The notes beneath the pieces are model-generated. The model did no database searches. It was not told the DNA's origin and saw only the letters and a list, made by a program, of their open reading frames with translations. DNA of 64,000 bases from a virus: positions 1-64,000 of the IMG/VR virus record IMGVR_UViG_3300046171_000202; one strand, given 5' to 3'. The position numbers were made by a program, and so were the translations under genes. Shown here piece after piece: positions 16,876-26,930 of the stretch (positions within the stretch are counted from its first letter, which is position 1; the number at the start of each line of letters is the position of its first letter).

Positions 16876-19079
16876 TGTATCAGCAGAGTTTATATAAAAT
16901 AGTTGACGATCACGTACCTATTAATTCAATAAAAAGATTAAATAAAGCTAAACGTTGGGAATACGGCTACAATAAAGAACACGATATTGTTGTAATAAGT
17001 AAGACTGGTAAGATAGGTGAAATATACGAAATACAAAACCTAAAAATAGCTTTACCACCAATAAATAACGCTCATAAGTTTAAAAGTGATAAATGGGAGG
17101 TGACTCCTTATCCTAAGGAACTCAATAGAGTGAAAACTATATTTGACTGGAAAGAACTACCAAACGAATTTAAAAACGAATATATAGATTACATTGAAAG
17201 CGAATTTAAGAAAAGAGAAGAGGGTTTTTGGTTTTACAACAATGGTAAGCCTACTTATATTACTGGTACTCACTATATGTACCTTCAATGGTCAAAGATT
17301 GATGTCGGTAACCCAGACTTTAGGGAAGCCAACAGATTATTCTATATATTTTGGGAGGCATGCAAAGCAGACAAAAGGTCTTATGGAATGTGCTATCTTA
17401 AAAATCGTCGATCAGGATTCTCATTTATGGCTTCAGGAGAAACTGTTAATCAGGCAACTATTAGTTCAGATGCACGATTCGGAATTTTGTCCAAATCTGG
17501 GCCAGACGCCAAGAAGATGTTCACAGATAAAGTTGTACCAATATCAGTCAATTATCCATTCTTTTTTAAACCAATACAAGACGGAATGGACAGACCAAAG
17601 ACCGAGCTCGCATACAGAGTCCCCGCTTCTAAACTTACAAGACGGAACATTACTAGCACCGACAAACCTGAGGAACTCGATGGATTGGATACAACCATAG
17701 ATTGGAAGAATACTGGTGATAACAGTTATGATGGTGAAAAATTAAGATTGTTAGTGCACGATGAAAGTGGCAAATGGGATAAACCAAATAACATACTTAA
17801 TAACTGGCGAGTTACAAAAACTTGTCTTAGATTAGGTAGTAGAGTTATTGGTAAATGCATGATGGGATCTACTAGTAACGCGCTAGACAAAGGTGGTAAC
17901 GAATTTAAAAAACTTTATTATGATTCAGATGTTACAAAACGAAACAGAAATGGACAGACAAATTCGGGCCTCTATTCTTTGTTCATACCTATGGAATGGA
18001 ACTACGAGGGATTCATTGATTCTTATGGACTACCTGTGTTCGAAACACCTGAACAAGAGGTTGTTGACCCACAAGGAGATTTAATAGACGTAGGCGTACT
18101 TAGCCATTGGCAAAATGAAGCAGAAGGCTTAAAGTCTGATCAAGATGCTTTAAACGAGTTTTATAGACAGTTTCCTAGAACTGAAGAACACGCCTTTAGA
18201 GATGAAACTAAAAATAGTATATTTAATTTAACTAAAATATACGAGCAGATAGATTACAACGAAGAAACTGTTGATCTTAATGTCGGTAACTTTCAATGGT
18301 TAAATGGAGTTAAAGATACTAAGGTAATGTTTTTACCAAATCAAAAAGGTAGATTCAAAGTGAACTGGGTACCACCGATACATATTCAAAACAAGATGGT
18401 GTTGAAGAACGGTGTAAAACATCCTGGCAACGAGCATATGGGCGCTTTTGGTTGTGACTCTTACGATATATCAGGTACAGTAGATGGCAGAGGATCTAAA
18501 GGATCTTTACATGGACTTACAAAGTTTAGTATGGAAGATGCGCCAGCAAATGAGTTCTTTTTAGAATACATAGCAAGGCCTCAGACAGCTGAAATGTTCT
18601 TTGAAGACGTTTTAATGGCGTTAGTTTTTTATGGAATGCCACTACTCGCAGAGAATAACAAGCCAAGATTACTTTATTATTTAAAAAGAAGAGGCTACAG
18701 AGGATTTTCAATGAATAGACCTGATAAAGTATGGAACAAACTATCTGTTGCTGAAAGAGAAGTTGGTGGAATGCCAAACTCAAGTGAAGACATAAAGCAA
18801 GCTCATGCAGCTGCAATAGAAATGTATATCAACGATCACGTTGGCGAAACAAGCCAAGGATTTGGTTCTATGCCTTTTAATGAAACGTTAAATGATTGGG
18901 CTAAGTTTGATATAACAAGAAGAACCAAGTTTGATGCTACAATAAGCTCTGGTCTAGCTATAATGGCTTGCAACAGGCATTTGTATTCACCAAGACAAAA
19001 TATAGAGAAACAAAAAATTAACTTAACTATAGCCAGGTATAAAAATAAAGGCTACAATTCAAAACTAATAGAAAGATAA
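16875..19079 (+). CDS. terL: Terminase large subunit
   Basis: 734 residues. ATPase: a deviant Walker A-like loop in MCYLKNRRSGFSFMASGE (from residue 172), and Walker B LLVHDESGKWD (Asp296, Glu297), followed by a coupling-motif-like GSTSN. Nuclease domain: the GAFGCDSYDI strand (Asp528) begins the RNase-H-like metal site. Packages DNA into the prohead through the portal. An AGGAGG lies just upstream but is part of the preceding coding sequence. Confidence 0.9.
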   Translation: MYQQSLYKIVDDHVPINSIKRLNKAKRWEYGYNKEHDIVVISKTGKIGEIYEIQNLKIALPPINNAHKFKSDKWEVTPYPKELNRVKTIFDWKELPNEFKNEYIDYIESEFKKREEGFWFYNNGKPTYITGTHYMYLQWSKIDVGNPDFREANRLFYIFWEACKADKRSYGMCYLKNRRSGFSFMASGETVNQATISSDARFGILSKSGPDAKKMFTDKVVPISVNYPFFFKPIQDGMDRPKTELAYRVPASKLTRRNITSTDKPEELDGLDTTIDWKNTGDNSYDGEKLRLLVHDESGKWDKPNNILNNWRVTKTCLRLGSRVIGKCMMGSTSNALDKGGNEFKKLYYDSDVTKRNRNGQTNSGLYSLFIPMEWNYEGFIDSYGLPVFETPEQEVVDPQGDLIDVGVLSHWQNEAEGLKSDQDALNEFYRQFPRTEEHAFRDETKNSIFNLTKIYEQIDYNEETVDLNVGNFQWLNGVKDTKVMFLPNQKGRFKVNWVPPIHIQNKMVLKNGVKHPGNEHMGAFGCDSYDISGTVDGRGSKGSLHGLTKFSMEDAPANEFFLEYIARPQTAEMFFEDVLMALVFYGMPLLAENNKPRLLYYLKRRGYRGFSMNRPDKVWNKLSVAEREVGGMPNSSEDIKQAHAAAIEMYINDHVGETSQGFGSMPFNETLNDWAKFDITRRTKFDATISSGLAIMACNRHLYSPRQNIEKQKINLTIARYKNKGYNSKLIER

Positions 19080-19080
19080 T

Positions 19081-21507
19081 ATGGCTGAGTCAGTTACATC
19101 ACATTATTTTCCTAGTCAAGTTGTTAGTGATATAGAGAAAAGCTCGAAAGAGTATGGACTTAAAATAGGTAAAGCTATTGAGTACGAGTGGTTCAAAAGA
19201 GACACTGGTACAAATAGGTTTGCAAGTAATCAAAACAACTTTCATAAGCTACGCTTATACGCTAGAGGAGAACAAGCAATACAAAAGTACAAAGATGAGT
19301 TGTCAATAAATGGCGACTTAAGCTATTTAAACTTAGACTGGAAGCCAGTACCTATTATACCTAAATTCGTTGATATAGTTGTTAACGGAATATCAGAAAG
19401 AACTTTCGATATAAAAGCATATTCGCAAGATCCATATGGAGTTTCTAAAAGAACTAAATATATGGAAAATATACTTGCTGATATGAAAACTAGAGATTTA
19501 AATAATTTCGTTCAAGAAGAGTTCGGCATGTCTATATCATCTACACCGCCAGATCAACTTCCTGACACGGAAGAAGAGCTTCAGCTACATATGCAGCTAA
19601 ACTACAAACAAGCTGTAGAAATAGCGGAGGAACAAGCTATTAACACTATACTAGAAGGCAATAGGTACGAGCTAATAAAGAAAAGAGTTAACTACGATTT
19701 AACAGTGTTAGGCATCGGTGCCGTCAAAAATACTTTTACAAAATCCGAAGGAGTTAAAGTAGAGTATGTAGATCCAGCAAATATAGTTTATTCATACACT
19801 GAGTCACCATACTTTGACGACATATATTACATAGGTGAAATAAAAACAGTACCTATCAATGAGCTTAAAAAAGAGTTTCCTGATCTTACTAACGAAGATC
19901 TAGAAAAGATGAGCAAACAAGGTTATCAGTCTACTGGTTTTTATAATAGAAGTTTAGCTGAGTCTACTAACTTAGATAGAAACCAAGTTCAAGTCTTGTA
20001 TTTCAACTTTAAGACTTTTGCTAACGAGGTATACAAAGTAAAAGAAACTTCTACAGGAGCTAGTAAAGTAATAATTAAAGACGATCAGTTTAATCCACCT
20101 AACGAATTATTAGAAGAAAGATTTGGCAAAATGGCTAGACAAATTGAAGTGCTTTACGAAGGAGCTTTAGTTTTAGGTACTAGTCAATTATTAAAGTGGG
20201 AGTTAGCTAAAAACATGATGAGACCTAAAAGTGATTACACTAAGGTCAAAATGAATTACTCAGTAGTTGCTCCTAGGATGTATAAAGGTAAGATTGAGTC
20301 GTTGGTCAGTAGAATAACTACTTTTGCTGACATGATACAAATAACTCACCTCAAGCTTCAGCAGGTTATGTCTAGGATGGTGCCGGATGGTATCTACGTA
20401 GATGCTGACGGCTTGGCTGAAATAGATTTAGGTAACGGAACAAATTATAATCCGCAAGAAGCTTTAAACATGTTCTTCCAGACAGGTAGTATAATTGGTA
20501 GATCTATGACTGCTGATGGAGATATGAATCCAGGTAAAGTGCCTATTCAAGAGATACAGAGCGGCTCAGGAGGAGCTAAATTAACTTCACTGATACAAAC
20601 ATATAACTACTACCTACAAATGATCAGAGATGTCACCGGATTGAACGAGGCGCGTGATGGTAGTACCCCAGATAAAAATGCCTTAGTAGGTATACAAAAA
20701 ATGGCAGCAGCAAATTCAAACACTGCTACTAGGCATATACTACAAAGCGGCTTATTCTTAACAGCTGAGCTTGCAGAGTGTATATCTCTAAGAATATCTG
20801 ATATTATAGAGTACTCTCCAACAAGAGATGCTTTCATACAAAAGATAGGTGGTCACAATGTAGCCACACTAAAAGAGATGGGTGATTTACATTTGTATGA
20901 TTTTGGTATATTTATAGAACTAGCGCCCGATGAAGAGCAAAAACAAATGCTTGAAAACAATATTCAAGTAGCATTATCTAGAAATGGCATAGAGCTAGAA
21001 GATGCCATTGATGTTAGAGAAATTAAAAATGTAAAGCTCGCGAATCAAGTATTAAAAATACGAAGAAAAAAGAAAGCAGAACAAGATCAACTTATACAGC
21101 AACAAAACATACAAGCTCAAGCGCAAGCAAATGCACAAGCCCAACAGGTAGCTGCTCAAGCTGAAATGCAAAAAAATCAAGCAATGGCTCAGACTACAAT
21201 TCAAGTAGATCAAAGCAAGATGCAGATGGAAATGCAGAAAATGCAGCAAGAAGCTATGCTTAAGAAAGAGCTCATGAATCACGAGTTTCAGTTAAACATG
21301 CAAATTAAGCAAATGGAGACTGAAATACTAAAAGAGCGTGAAAAGCAAAAAGAAGATCGTAAAGATGAAAGAACTAAAATTCAAGCTACACAACAGTCTG
21401 AATTAATAGATCAAAGAAAAAAAGAAAGTCCACCTAAAAACTTCGAGTCATCGGGTAATGATATAATGGGTGGCGGTTTTGGATTAAATGCTTTTGATCC
21501 AAGATAA
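19081..21507 (+). CDS. Portal protein
   Basis: 808 residues, positioned between TerL and capsid. N-terminus and middle contain portal-type features (VPIIPKFVDIVVNGISERTFDI, EYVDPANIVY, KIESLVSRITTFADMIQITHLKLQQV, then IQSGSGGAKLTSLIQTYNYYLQMIRDVTGLNEARDGS). The last 170 residues are a long Gln/Lys/Glu-rich coiled coil. Forms the dodecameric vertex for DNA entry. Confidence 0.88.
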   Translation: MAESVTSHYFPSQVVSDIEKSSKEYGLKIGKAIEYEWFKRDTGTNRFASNQNNFHKLRLYARGEQAIQKYKDELSINGDLSYLNLDWKPVPIIPKFVDIVVNGISERTFDIKAYSQDPYGVSKRTKYMENILADMKTRDLNNFVQEEFGMSISSTPPDQLPDTEEELQLHMQLNYKQAVEIAEEQAINTILEGNRYELIKKRVNYDLTVLGIGAVKNTFTKSEGVKVEYVDPANIVYSYTESPYFDDIYYIGEIKTVPINELKKEFPDLTNEDLEKMSKQGYQSTGFYNRSLAESTNLDRNQVQVLYFNFKTFANEVYKVKETSTGASKVIIKDDQFNPPNELLEERFGKMARQIEVLYEGALVLGTSQLLKWELAKNMMRPKSDYTKVKMNYSVVAPRMYKGKIESLVSRITTFADMIQITHLKLQQVMSRMVPDGIYVDADGLAEIDLGNGTNYNPQEALNMFFQTGSIIGRSMTADGDMNPGKVPIQEIQSGSGGAKLTSLIQTYNYYLQMIRDVTGLNEARDGSTPDKNALVGIQKMAAANSNTATRHILQSGLFLTAELAECISLRISDIIEYSPTRDAFIQKIGGHNVATLKEMGDLHLYDFGIFIELAPDEEQKQMLENNIQVALSRNGIELEDAIDVREIKNVKLANQVLKIRRKKKAEQDQLIQQQNIQAQAQANAQAQQVAAQAEMQKNQAMAQTTIQVDQSKMQMEMQKMQQEAMLKKELMNHEFQLNMQIKQMETEILKEREKQKEDRKDERTKIQATQQSELIDQRKKESPPKNFESSGNDIMGGGFGLNAFDPR

Positions 21508-21538
21508 CTACAATTGTACAATTTTATAATATTTTATT

Positions 21539-22747
21539 ATGGCTAAAAAAAAGAAAGTCGAAGCGGTCGAAGAGATCGTTGACGTAAAACAAGAAGAGGT
21601 TGTTGAAGAAACGCCTCAAGCAGAGGAACCTAAAGTAAAGAACGAAGTTCTTGAAGACGGTACAGTTAAAGTAGACTTAAGACAAAGCAACGAAGTTGAA
21701 TCGAACGAAGATGCTGATGTTACCAAAGTTGAAATACCAGCGCCTGAAATAGAGGAACCTGTAGAAGAGATAGCAGAGCAAACTACGGAAGAACCTGTAG
21801 AAGATGCTGTTGAAGAAATTGCTTTAGAAGAAGTTACAGAGATAGCTGACAAGCTAGAAGAAAACATCGAAGAAGCTATTGAAAAAGCAGAAGAGCAAGG
21901 AACTCAACTTCCAGAAAAAATTCAAAAAGTCATTGACTTTATGGACGAGACTGGAGGAACTTTAGAAGATTATGTTGAATTAAATAAAGATTACTCAAAA
22001 ATGAGTGATAATGATTTACTAAAGGAGTACTTCAAACAAACTAAACCTCATTTAACTGACGAAGAAAGATCTTTTGTAATGGAAGATTTGTATTCATACG
22101 ACGAGGAACTCGACGAAGAGCGAGATATAAAAAGAAAGAAACTAGCATTAAAAGAGCAAGTTGCAAATGCTAAAAACCACCTAGACGGGTTAAAGTCTAA
22201 ATACTACGATGAAATCAAAGCAGGTTCTAGATTAAACCCTGAACAACAGAAAGCTATAGATTTCTTCAATCGATACAACAAAAATCAGACAGTAACTGAA
22301 GAGAACGCCAAGTTCTTTAAGAAAAAGACTAATGAAGTTTTTTCTAATGAATTCAAAGGTTTTGAATACAAAGTAGGAGATAAAAGATTTAGACTTAATG
22401 TTAAAGATACAGATAGCGTTAAGAGCAGCCAAATGGACATTGGAAATTTTGTAAATAAGTTTCTCAACAAAGAGACAAACAAGATGGAAGATGCTAAAGG
22501 TTATCACAAGTCTTTGTTTACTGCAATGAATCCGGATGTAGTAGCTAATCATTTCTACCAACAAGGTAAAGCTGATGCGCTAAAAGAAAGTATGTCAAAG
22601 GCAAAGAATGTCGACATGTCACCAAGAGGTACTTTATCTAGCGAAAGCTCTCCTAACAGCATGAAAGTTCGAGCTATTACTGGTGAGTCATCTTCTGATT
22701 TTAAAATTAAAATTGGTCAAAACAGACCAGCAAACAGAATTACTTAA
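21539..22747 (+). CDS. Scaffold / capsid assembly protein
   Basis: 402 residues between portal and capsid. Highly acidic N-terminal 130 residues (VEEIVDVKQEEVVEE...), a helical middle (KRKKLALKEQVANAKNHLDGLKSKYYDEI), and a basic C-terminus (MKVRAITGESSSDFKIKIGQ). This matches phage scaffolds. No protease triad seen. Confidence 0.72.
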   Translation: MAKKKKVEAVEEIVDVKQEEVVEETPQAEEPKVKNEVLEDGTVKVDLRQSNEVESNEDADVTKVEIPAPEIEEPVEEIAEQTTEEPVEDAVEEIALEEVTEIADKLEENIEEAIEKAEEQGTQLPEKIQKVIDFMDETGGTLEDYVELNKDYSKMSDNDLLKEYFKQTKPHLTDEERSFVMEDLYSYDEELDEERDIKRKKLALKEQVANAKNHLDGLKSKYYDEIKAGSRLNPEQQKAIDFFNRYNKNQTVTEENAKFFKKKTNEVFSNEFKGFEYKVGDKRFRLNVKDTDSVKSSQMDIGNFVNKFLNKETNKMEDAKGYHKSLFTAMNPDVVANHFYQQGKADALKESMSKAKNVDMSPRGTLSSESSPNSMKVRAITGESSSDFKIKIGQNRPANRIT

Positions 22748-22774
22748 ACTTTTAAAATTTAAAAAAACAAAATT

Positions 22775-24244
22775 ATGGCTTTAGCAGGAACTGGTGCTGA
22801 GTTAAATCACATAACTCCGCGCCCAACAAAATCCCTATGGGGAGACAATTACCTTTCTTTTGACTCAGCGTCAGGAGGAGGAACATTTGCAGCTCAATTC
22901 TTACCAGAAATCTACGAGAAAGAAGTTGAAAGATACGGAAAGCGTACAATCAACGGATTCTTGAGAATGGTTGGAGCTGAGATGCCTTTAGCTTCAGATC
23001 AAGTTATTTGGTCAGAGCAAGGAAGATTACACGTTGCATATGACGACGCTCTTTCAGGAGAAGCAGTAAACGTATTAGACGCAAGCGCTAACACTGTTAC
23101 TGTTCCAAGTGGACACTTAATTAAAAACCACGACACTATTATCATTGCTCACGAAAGCAACACTGATAAAGTGTTAAAATGTATCGTTGTTGATAATGCT
23201 ACAGCGGCTACAACTATCACTGTTGCACCTTATACTCAAGCTGCATTAGATACTGGTAGTGTGTTCGCTGACGGAGACAACGTTAAGTTATTCGTATACG
23301 GTACTGAGTACAAAAAAGGATCTTCTGGAATCACAGGTTCTATCGATGCTTCTTTCACTCAGTTCTCAAATCGACCAGTTATCATGCGTGACAGATACCA
23401 AGTTAATGGTTCTGATACTGCTCAAATCGGTTGGGTTGAAGTAACTACTGAGAATGGTGCTTCTGGATACTTATGGTACATGAAGTCTGAGCACGAAGCT
23501 CGTCTACGTTTTGAAGACCAAATCGAAATGATGATGGTTGAAGGTGAAAAAGCTGCTGCTACTTTCGCTGGAACTGGAAACTTCGCTATCCAAGGTACTG
23601 AAGGTTTATTTGCTGCTGTAACTTCAAGAGGTATCGTTTACAACGACACTGATTTTGATACAGTTAACACATCTGGTACAACTAACCAAGTAGCTGCAGG
23701 AGCACACACTGGTCTTGATACTTTTGATACTATATTACAAGAGCTTGACAAGCAAGGTGCTATCGAGGAAAACATGATGTTCTTAAATAGAGCTACAACT
23801 CTAGAGATCGACAAAATGTTAGCTGCTCAAAACAACTACGGTGTTGGTGGTACTTCTTACGGGGTGTTTAACAACTCTGAAGACATGGCTCTTAACTTAG
23901 GTTTCTCTGGTTTCAGACGAGGTTCTTACGACTTCTACAAGTCTGACTGGAAATACTTAAACGATGCTACTACTCGAGGATTAATCGGAGACATCGAAGG
24001 TATTATGGTACCAGCTGGTACTTCTACCGTTTACGATCAGTCTTTAGGTAAGAACATCTCTAGACCTTTCTTGCACGTTCGTTACCGAGCTTCTGAAGCT
24101 GATGACCGAAGAATGAAATCTTGGATCACTGGATCTGTAGGTGGAAACTTCACATCTGACGCTGATGAGATGGTAGTAAACTTCTTGTCAGAAAGATGTC
24201 TATGTGTACAAGCTGCGAACAACTTCGTATTGTTCAAATCATAA
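22775..24244 (+). CDS. Major capsid protein
   Basis: 489 residues. The segments FLPEIYEKEVERYGKRTINGFLRMVGAEMPLASDQVIWSEQ and RFEDQIEMMMVEGEKAAATFAGTGNFAIQGTEGLFAAV, with gene order portal-scaffold-capsid, indicate an HK97-fold capsid protein of the Bacteroidetes-podovirus type. Codon choice differs sharply from neighbours: many C-ending codons (TTC, AAC, ATC, GAC) and CGT/CGA arginines where the rest use AGA, as expected for the most highly expressed protein. Followed by a strong hairpin. Confidence 0.9.
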   Translation: MALAGTGAELNHITPRPTKSLWGDNYLSFDSASGGGTFAAQFLPEIYEKEVERYGKRTINGFLRMVGAEMPLASDQVIWSEQGRLHVAYDDALSGEAVNVLDASANTVTVPSGHLIKNHDTIIIAHESNTDKVLKCIVVDNATAATTITVAPYTQAALDTGSVFADGDNVKLFVYGTEYKKGSSGITGSIDASFTQFSNRPVIMRDRYQVNGSDTAQIGWVEVTTENGASGYLWYMKSEHEARLRFEDQIEMMMVEGEKAAATFAGTGNFAIQGTEGLFAAVTSRGIVYNDTDFDTVNTSGTTNQVAAGAHTGLDTFDTILQELDKQGAIEENMMFLNRATTLEIDKMLAAQNNYGVGGTSYGVFNNSEDMALNLGFSGFRRGSYDFYKSDWKYLNDATTRGLIGDIEGIMVPAGTSTVYDQSLGKNISRPFLHVRYRASEADDRRMKSWITGSVGGNFTSDADEMVVNFLSERCLCVQAANNFVLFKS

Positions 24245-24262
24245 CAACAATTAATGTAAATA

Positions 24263-24291
24263 ATTACCCTCGTTTTAATAACGGGGGTAAT
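24263..24291 (+). terminator. Hairpin after the capsid gene (attenuator/terminator)
   Basis: ATTACCCTCGTT, loop TTAAT, AACGGGGGTAAT: a 12-bp stem with one G-U pair, 18 bases after the capsid stop. The downstream T-run is weak (TATTTACTCTTT), so it may reduce read-through or stabilise the capsid mRNA 3' end instead of fully terminating. Confidence 0.7.
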
Positions 24292-24326
24292 ATTTACTCT
24301 TTAAAACTTTTAAATTATATTATATC

Positions 24327-25082
24327 ATGGAATTTACAAAACCCAAAGATTGGGAAATCAAAGATAGAGTTTATATACTCAAAGAAGGAATGTCACCAGT
24401 AGCTGCAACTATAGCTTCTAGACATTCAAGAAGAAAACCATTAATGTGGTTTGATGAAAAAAAAGGTTATCAAAGAGAGCTTAGGTACGCCACTAATCAT
24501 CCATCTCCATTTGTAGATGAACAAAAAGGCACAGCTACATTGGGTCATATTGTTTTTAGAAATGGACAGCTGACTGTATCTAAAGAAAATCAAGCGTTGC
24601 AATTGCTACTTTCAGTTTATCACCCAAGACTAAACTCACTTTACAAAGAGTTTGCTCCTGAAAAGATAGCTGATAATCAAGTTGATTGGATAGAGCTAGA
24701 AATAGCGGCACTAAACTTAGCGCAAAGCTTAGATGTTGATGCAGCAGAAGCTATACTAAGAGTAGAGCAAGGCTCTAAAGTGTCTAAGATGAGTTCTAAG
24801 GAAATAAAAAGAGATTTACTAGTATATGCTAGAAATAATCCTCAAGCTTTCATAGAATTAGCCGAAGACGATAATGTTCAACTAAGAAACATTGGAGTTA
24901 AAGCTGTTGAGGCAAACATTATAAAACTAGCTGACAACAACAGGGTGTTTAAGTGGGCTAGTAACGGTAGAAAATTATTCACCGTACCATTTGAAGAACA
25001 ACCCTACTCTGCATTAGCCGCGTGGTTTAAAACAGACGAAGGTGTTGAAGTATTCAATGCTATTGAAAAGAAACTAAATTAA
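24327..25082 (+). CDS. Conserved head-region protein, unknown function
   Basis: 251 residues. N-terminus MEFTKPKDWEIKDRVYILKEG, ending AALAAWFKTDEGVEVFNAIEKKLN. Central HPSPFVDEQKGTATLGHIVFRNGQLTV reads as a small beta domain followed by helices. Its place straight after the capsid suggests a head or connector component; no family recognised. An upstream in-frame reading at 24196 lies in the capsid gene and is not used. Confidence 0.65.
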   Translation: MEFTKPKDWEIKDRVYILKEGMSPVAATIASRHSRRKPLMWFDEKKGYQRELRYATNHPSPFVDEQKGTATLGHIVFRNGQLTVSKENQALQLLLSVYHPRLNSLYKEFAPEKIADNQVDWIELEIAALNLAQSLDVDAAEAILRVEQGSKVSKMSSKEIKRDLLVYARNNPQAFIELAEDDNVQLRNIGVKAVEANIIKLADNNRVFKWASNGRKLFTVPFEEQPYSALAAWFKTDEGVEVFNAIEKKLN

Positions 25083-25095
25083 TAGTCACTTATAG

Positions 25096-25128
25096 GATGT
25101 GGTCATCTGTATAGGTGGCCACAAACTA
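25096..25128 (+). other. Weak intergenic stem-loop
   Basis: TGTGGTCA, about 10-base loop, TGGCCACA in the 60-base gap before the next gene. An 8-bp stem with one G-U pair, without a T-run. Could be an RNA processing or stability element. Confidence 0.35.
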
Positions 25129-25142
25129 TATAAAAAGAAATT

Positions 25143-25841
25143 ATGGCAGTAAATATAAATACAGTTTATCTAAGAGTTTTAGCTATAGCCAATAAAGAGC
25201 AAAGAGGCTATATAACTCCGCAAGAGTTTAACACGCTCGCAAATCAAGCTCAATTAGATATATTCGAGCAGTATTTTTATGATCTTAATCAGTTTTTAAG
25301 ATTACCAGGTAATGATACTATTCATTCTGATGCTGTCGATATGCTCGAAGAAAAGATAGGCATATTCGAAGTGTACAACTCACCTATAGGCACAGGTACA
25401 CTTTCAGAACTTAATGTACATAAGCTTGGCGCTGTGTATCATCAAGAAACTATAAATGGTGTTCAAACCAAAGTAGAGGCTGAAAAGCTAAATCCTAATG
25501 AATTAAGGTATTATATAAATTCACCACTAACTGCTCCAACAGTTAAAAGACCTATATTCATAGTTCAACAAGATCAAATCACCGTTCTTCCGGCAGATGC
25601 AGATAATTTAAGCATGAATTATATTAAAAAACCAGCAGACGTTTACTGGGGTTATACTATAATTAATGATGAAGCTTTATACAATCCATCTACATCTATT
25701 AATTTCCAACTGCACGCTTCTGAAGAAACTGAGTTGGTTTTAAAAATATTATCTTTAGCTGGAGTAGTTATAAGAGATCCACAGCTGTATCAAATAGCAG
25801 CTACAGAAGACGCTAAAAATATTCAACAAGAAAAACAATAA
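25143..25841 (+). CDS. Ring/connector protein (head-tail)
   Basis: 232 residues. Begins NINTVYLRVLAIANKEQRGYITPQEFNTLANQAQLDIFEQYFYDLNQF, a helical segment characteristic of portal-adjacent ring proteins in Bacteroidetes podoviruses, then a beta-rich part (RPIFIVQQDQITVLP). C-terminal helix includes SEETELVLKILSLAG. Probably stacks under the portal. Confidence 0.65.
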   Translation: MAVNINTVYLRVLAIANKEQRGYITPQEFNTLANQAQLDIFEQYFYDLNQFLRLPGNDTIHSDAVDMLEEKIGIFEVYNSPIGTGTLSELNVHKLGAVYHQETINGVQTKVEAEKLNPNELRYYINSPLTAPTVKRPIFIVQQDQITVLPADADNLSMNYIKKPADVYWGYTIINDEALYNPSTSINFQLHASEETELVLKILSLAGVVIRDPQLYQIAATEDAKNIQQEKQ

Positions 25842-25844
25842 AAA

Positions 25845-26927
25845 ATGGCATTATTTAAGGGAACACAGCAACAATACTACGATAATAGTAAGACGTTTAC
25901 AGGTAATGGATCTACTACTGCTTATGTATTAGGCTTTAGCCCTGCGCCAACTTTAGAATCAGACATCGAAGTATTTGTTGATGGTACAGAGCAAAATAGC
26001 AACACATATGTTTATTCGTCAGGAACACTTACTTTTGACACTGCGCCAGCTAATGGTGCTTTAATACTAGTAAGACAATTAAACAACGAAAATCAGCTAG
26101 GTAATTATCAATACATAAGCATAGATGATTTAGCAAACAACTTTAGAGTCGCTTACGTAGGCGAAGGCAAAATAATATCTAAGGTAAAAATACCAGACAT
26201 AAACTTCCATATACAAAGAGCAATACAAGAGTTTAGCTACGATACATTAAAGTCTGAAAAGTCTCAAGAATTAGAACTACCACCATCTTTAAAAATAAAG
26301 CTACCGCATGACTATGTTAACTACGTACAATTTTCTTGGAAAGATGCAGCTGGTATAGAAAGAATAATATATCCAGCTAGAAAAACTAGCAATCCAACTG
26401 CAATACTTCAAGACGCAGATTATAAGTACATTTTTGACAACGATAACACTTTGTTAAAGTCTTTCGAGTCTGAAACATGGAAAGATTTTAAAGCCAACTC
26501 TGATAACGATAACACAGTAGAAAATGTTAGTGGTCCAGATGTTGATGCTACGCTTGCAGAAGGTAGAAGATATGGCTTGATGCCTGAGCATGCTCAATTT
26601 AATGGCTTATTTTTTATAGACAATAACAGAGGTTATGTGTTCTTTAGCTCTGATTTAAGCGGCAAGATCATAACTATAAAATACATAAGTGATAACTTGG
26701 GTACAGAAGATGAGATGAAAGTGCACAAGTTTGCAGAAGAAGCTATTTACAAATATGTTGCACATGCTATATTAGCCGCTAGAGTAAACACTCCAGAATA
26801 TGTAGTAGCTAGATTTAAGAAAGAAAGAAGAGCTGCTATAAGACAGGCTAAATTAAGATTATCTAATCTGAAAATAGAAGAGATAAATCTTATAATGAAA
26901 AATAAATCTAAAATAATTAAACATTAA
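25845..26927 (+). CDS. Ring/tail adaptor protein with N-terminal fibre-like beta domain
   Basis: 360 residues. Residues 10-80 (SKTFTGNGSTTAYVLGFSP ... FVDGTEQNSNTY ... LTFDTAPANGALILVRQ) match the beta domain at the N-terminus of T7-type tail fibres. The rest (INFHIQRAIQEFSYDTL ... KLPHDYVNYVQFSW) resembles tubular/adaptor proteins. The fusion suggests this ring also offers a docking platform for fibres. Confidence 0.68.
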   Translation: MALFKGTQQQYYDNSKTFTGNGSTTAYVLGFSPAPTLESDIEVFVDGTEQNSNTYVYSSGTLTFDTAPANGALILVRQLNNENQLGNYQYISIDDLANNFRVAYVGEGKIISKVKIPDINFHIQRAIQEFSYDTLKSEKSQELELPPSLKIKLPHDYVNYVQFSWKDAAGIERIIYPARKTSNPTAILQDADYKYIFDNDNTLLKSFESETWKDFKANSDNDNTVENVSGPDVDATLAEGRRYGLMPEHAQFNGLFFIDNNRGYVFFSSDLSGKIITIKYISDNLGTEDEMKVHKFAEEAIYKYVAHAILAARVNTPEYVVARFKKERRAAIRQAKLRLSNLKIEEINLIMKNKSKIIKH

Positions 26928-26930
26928 TAC

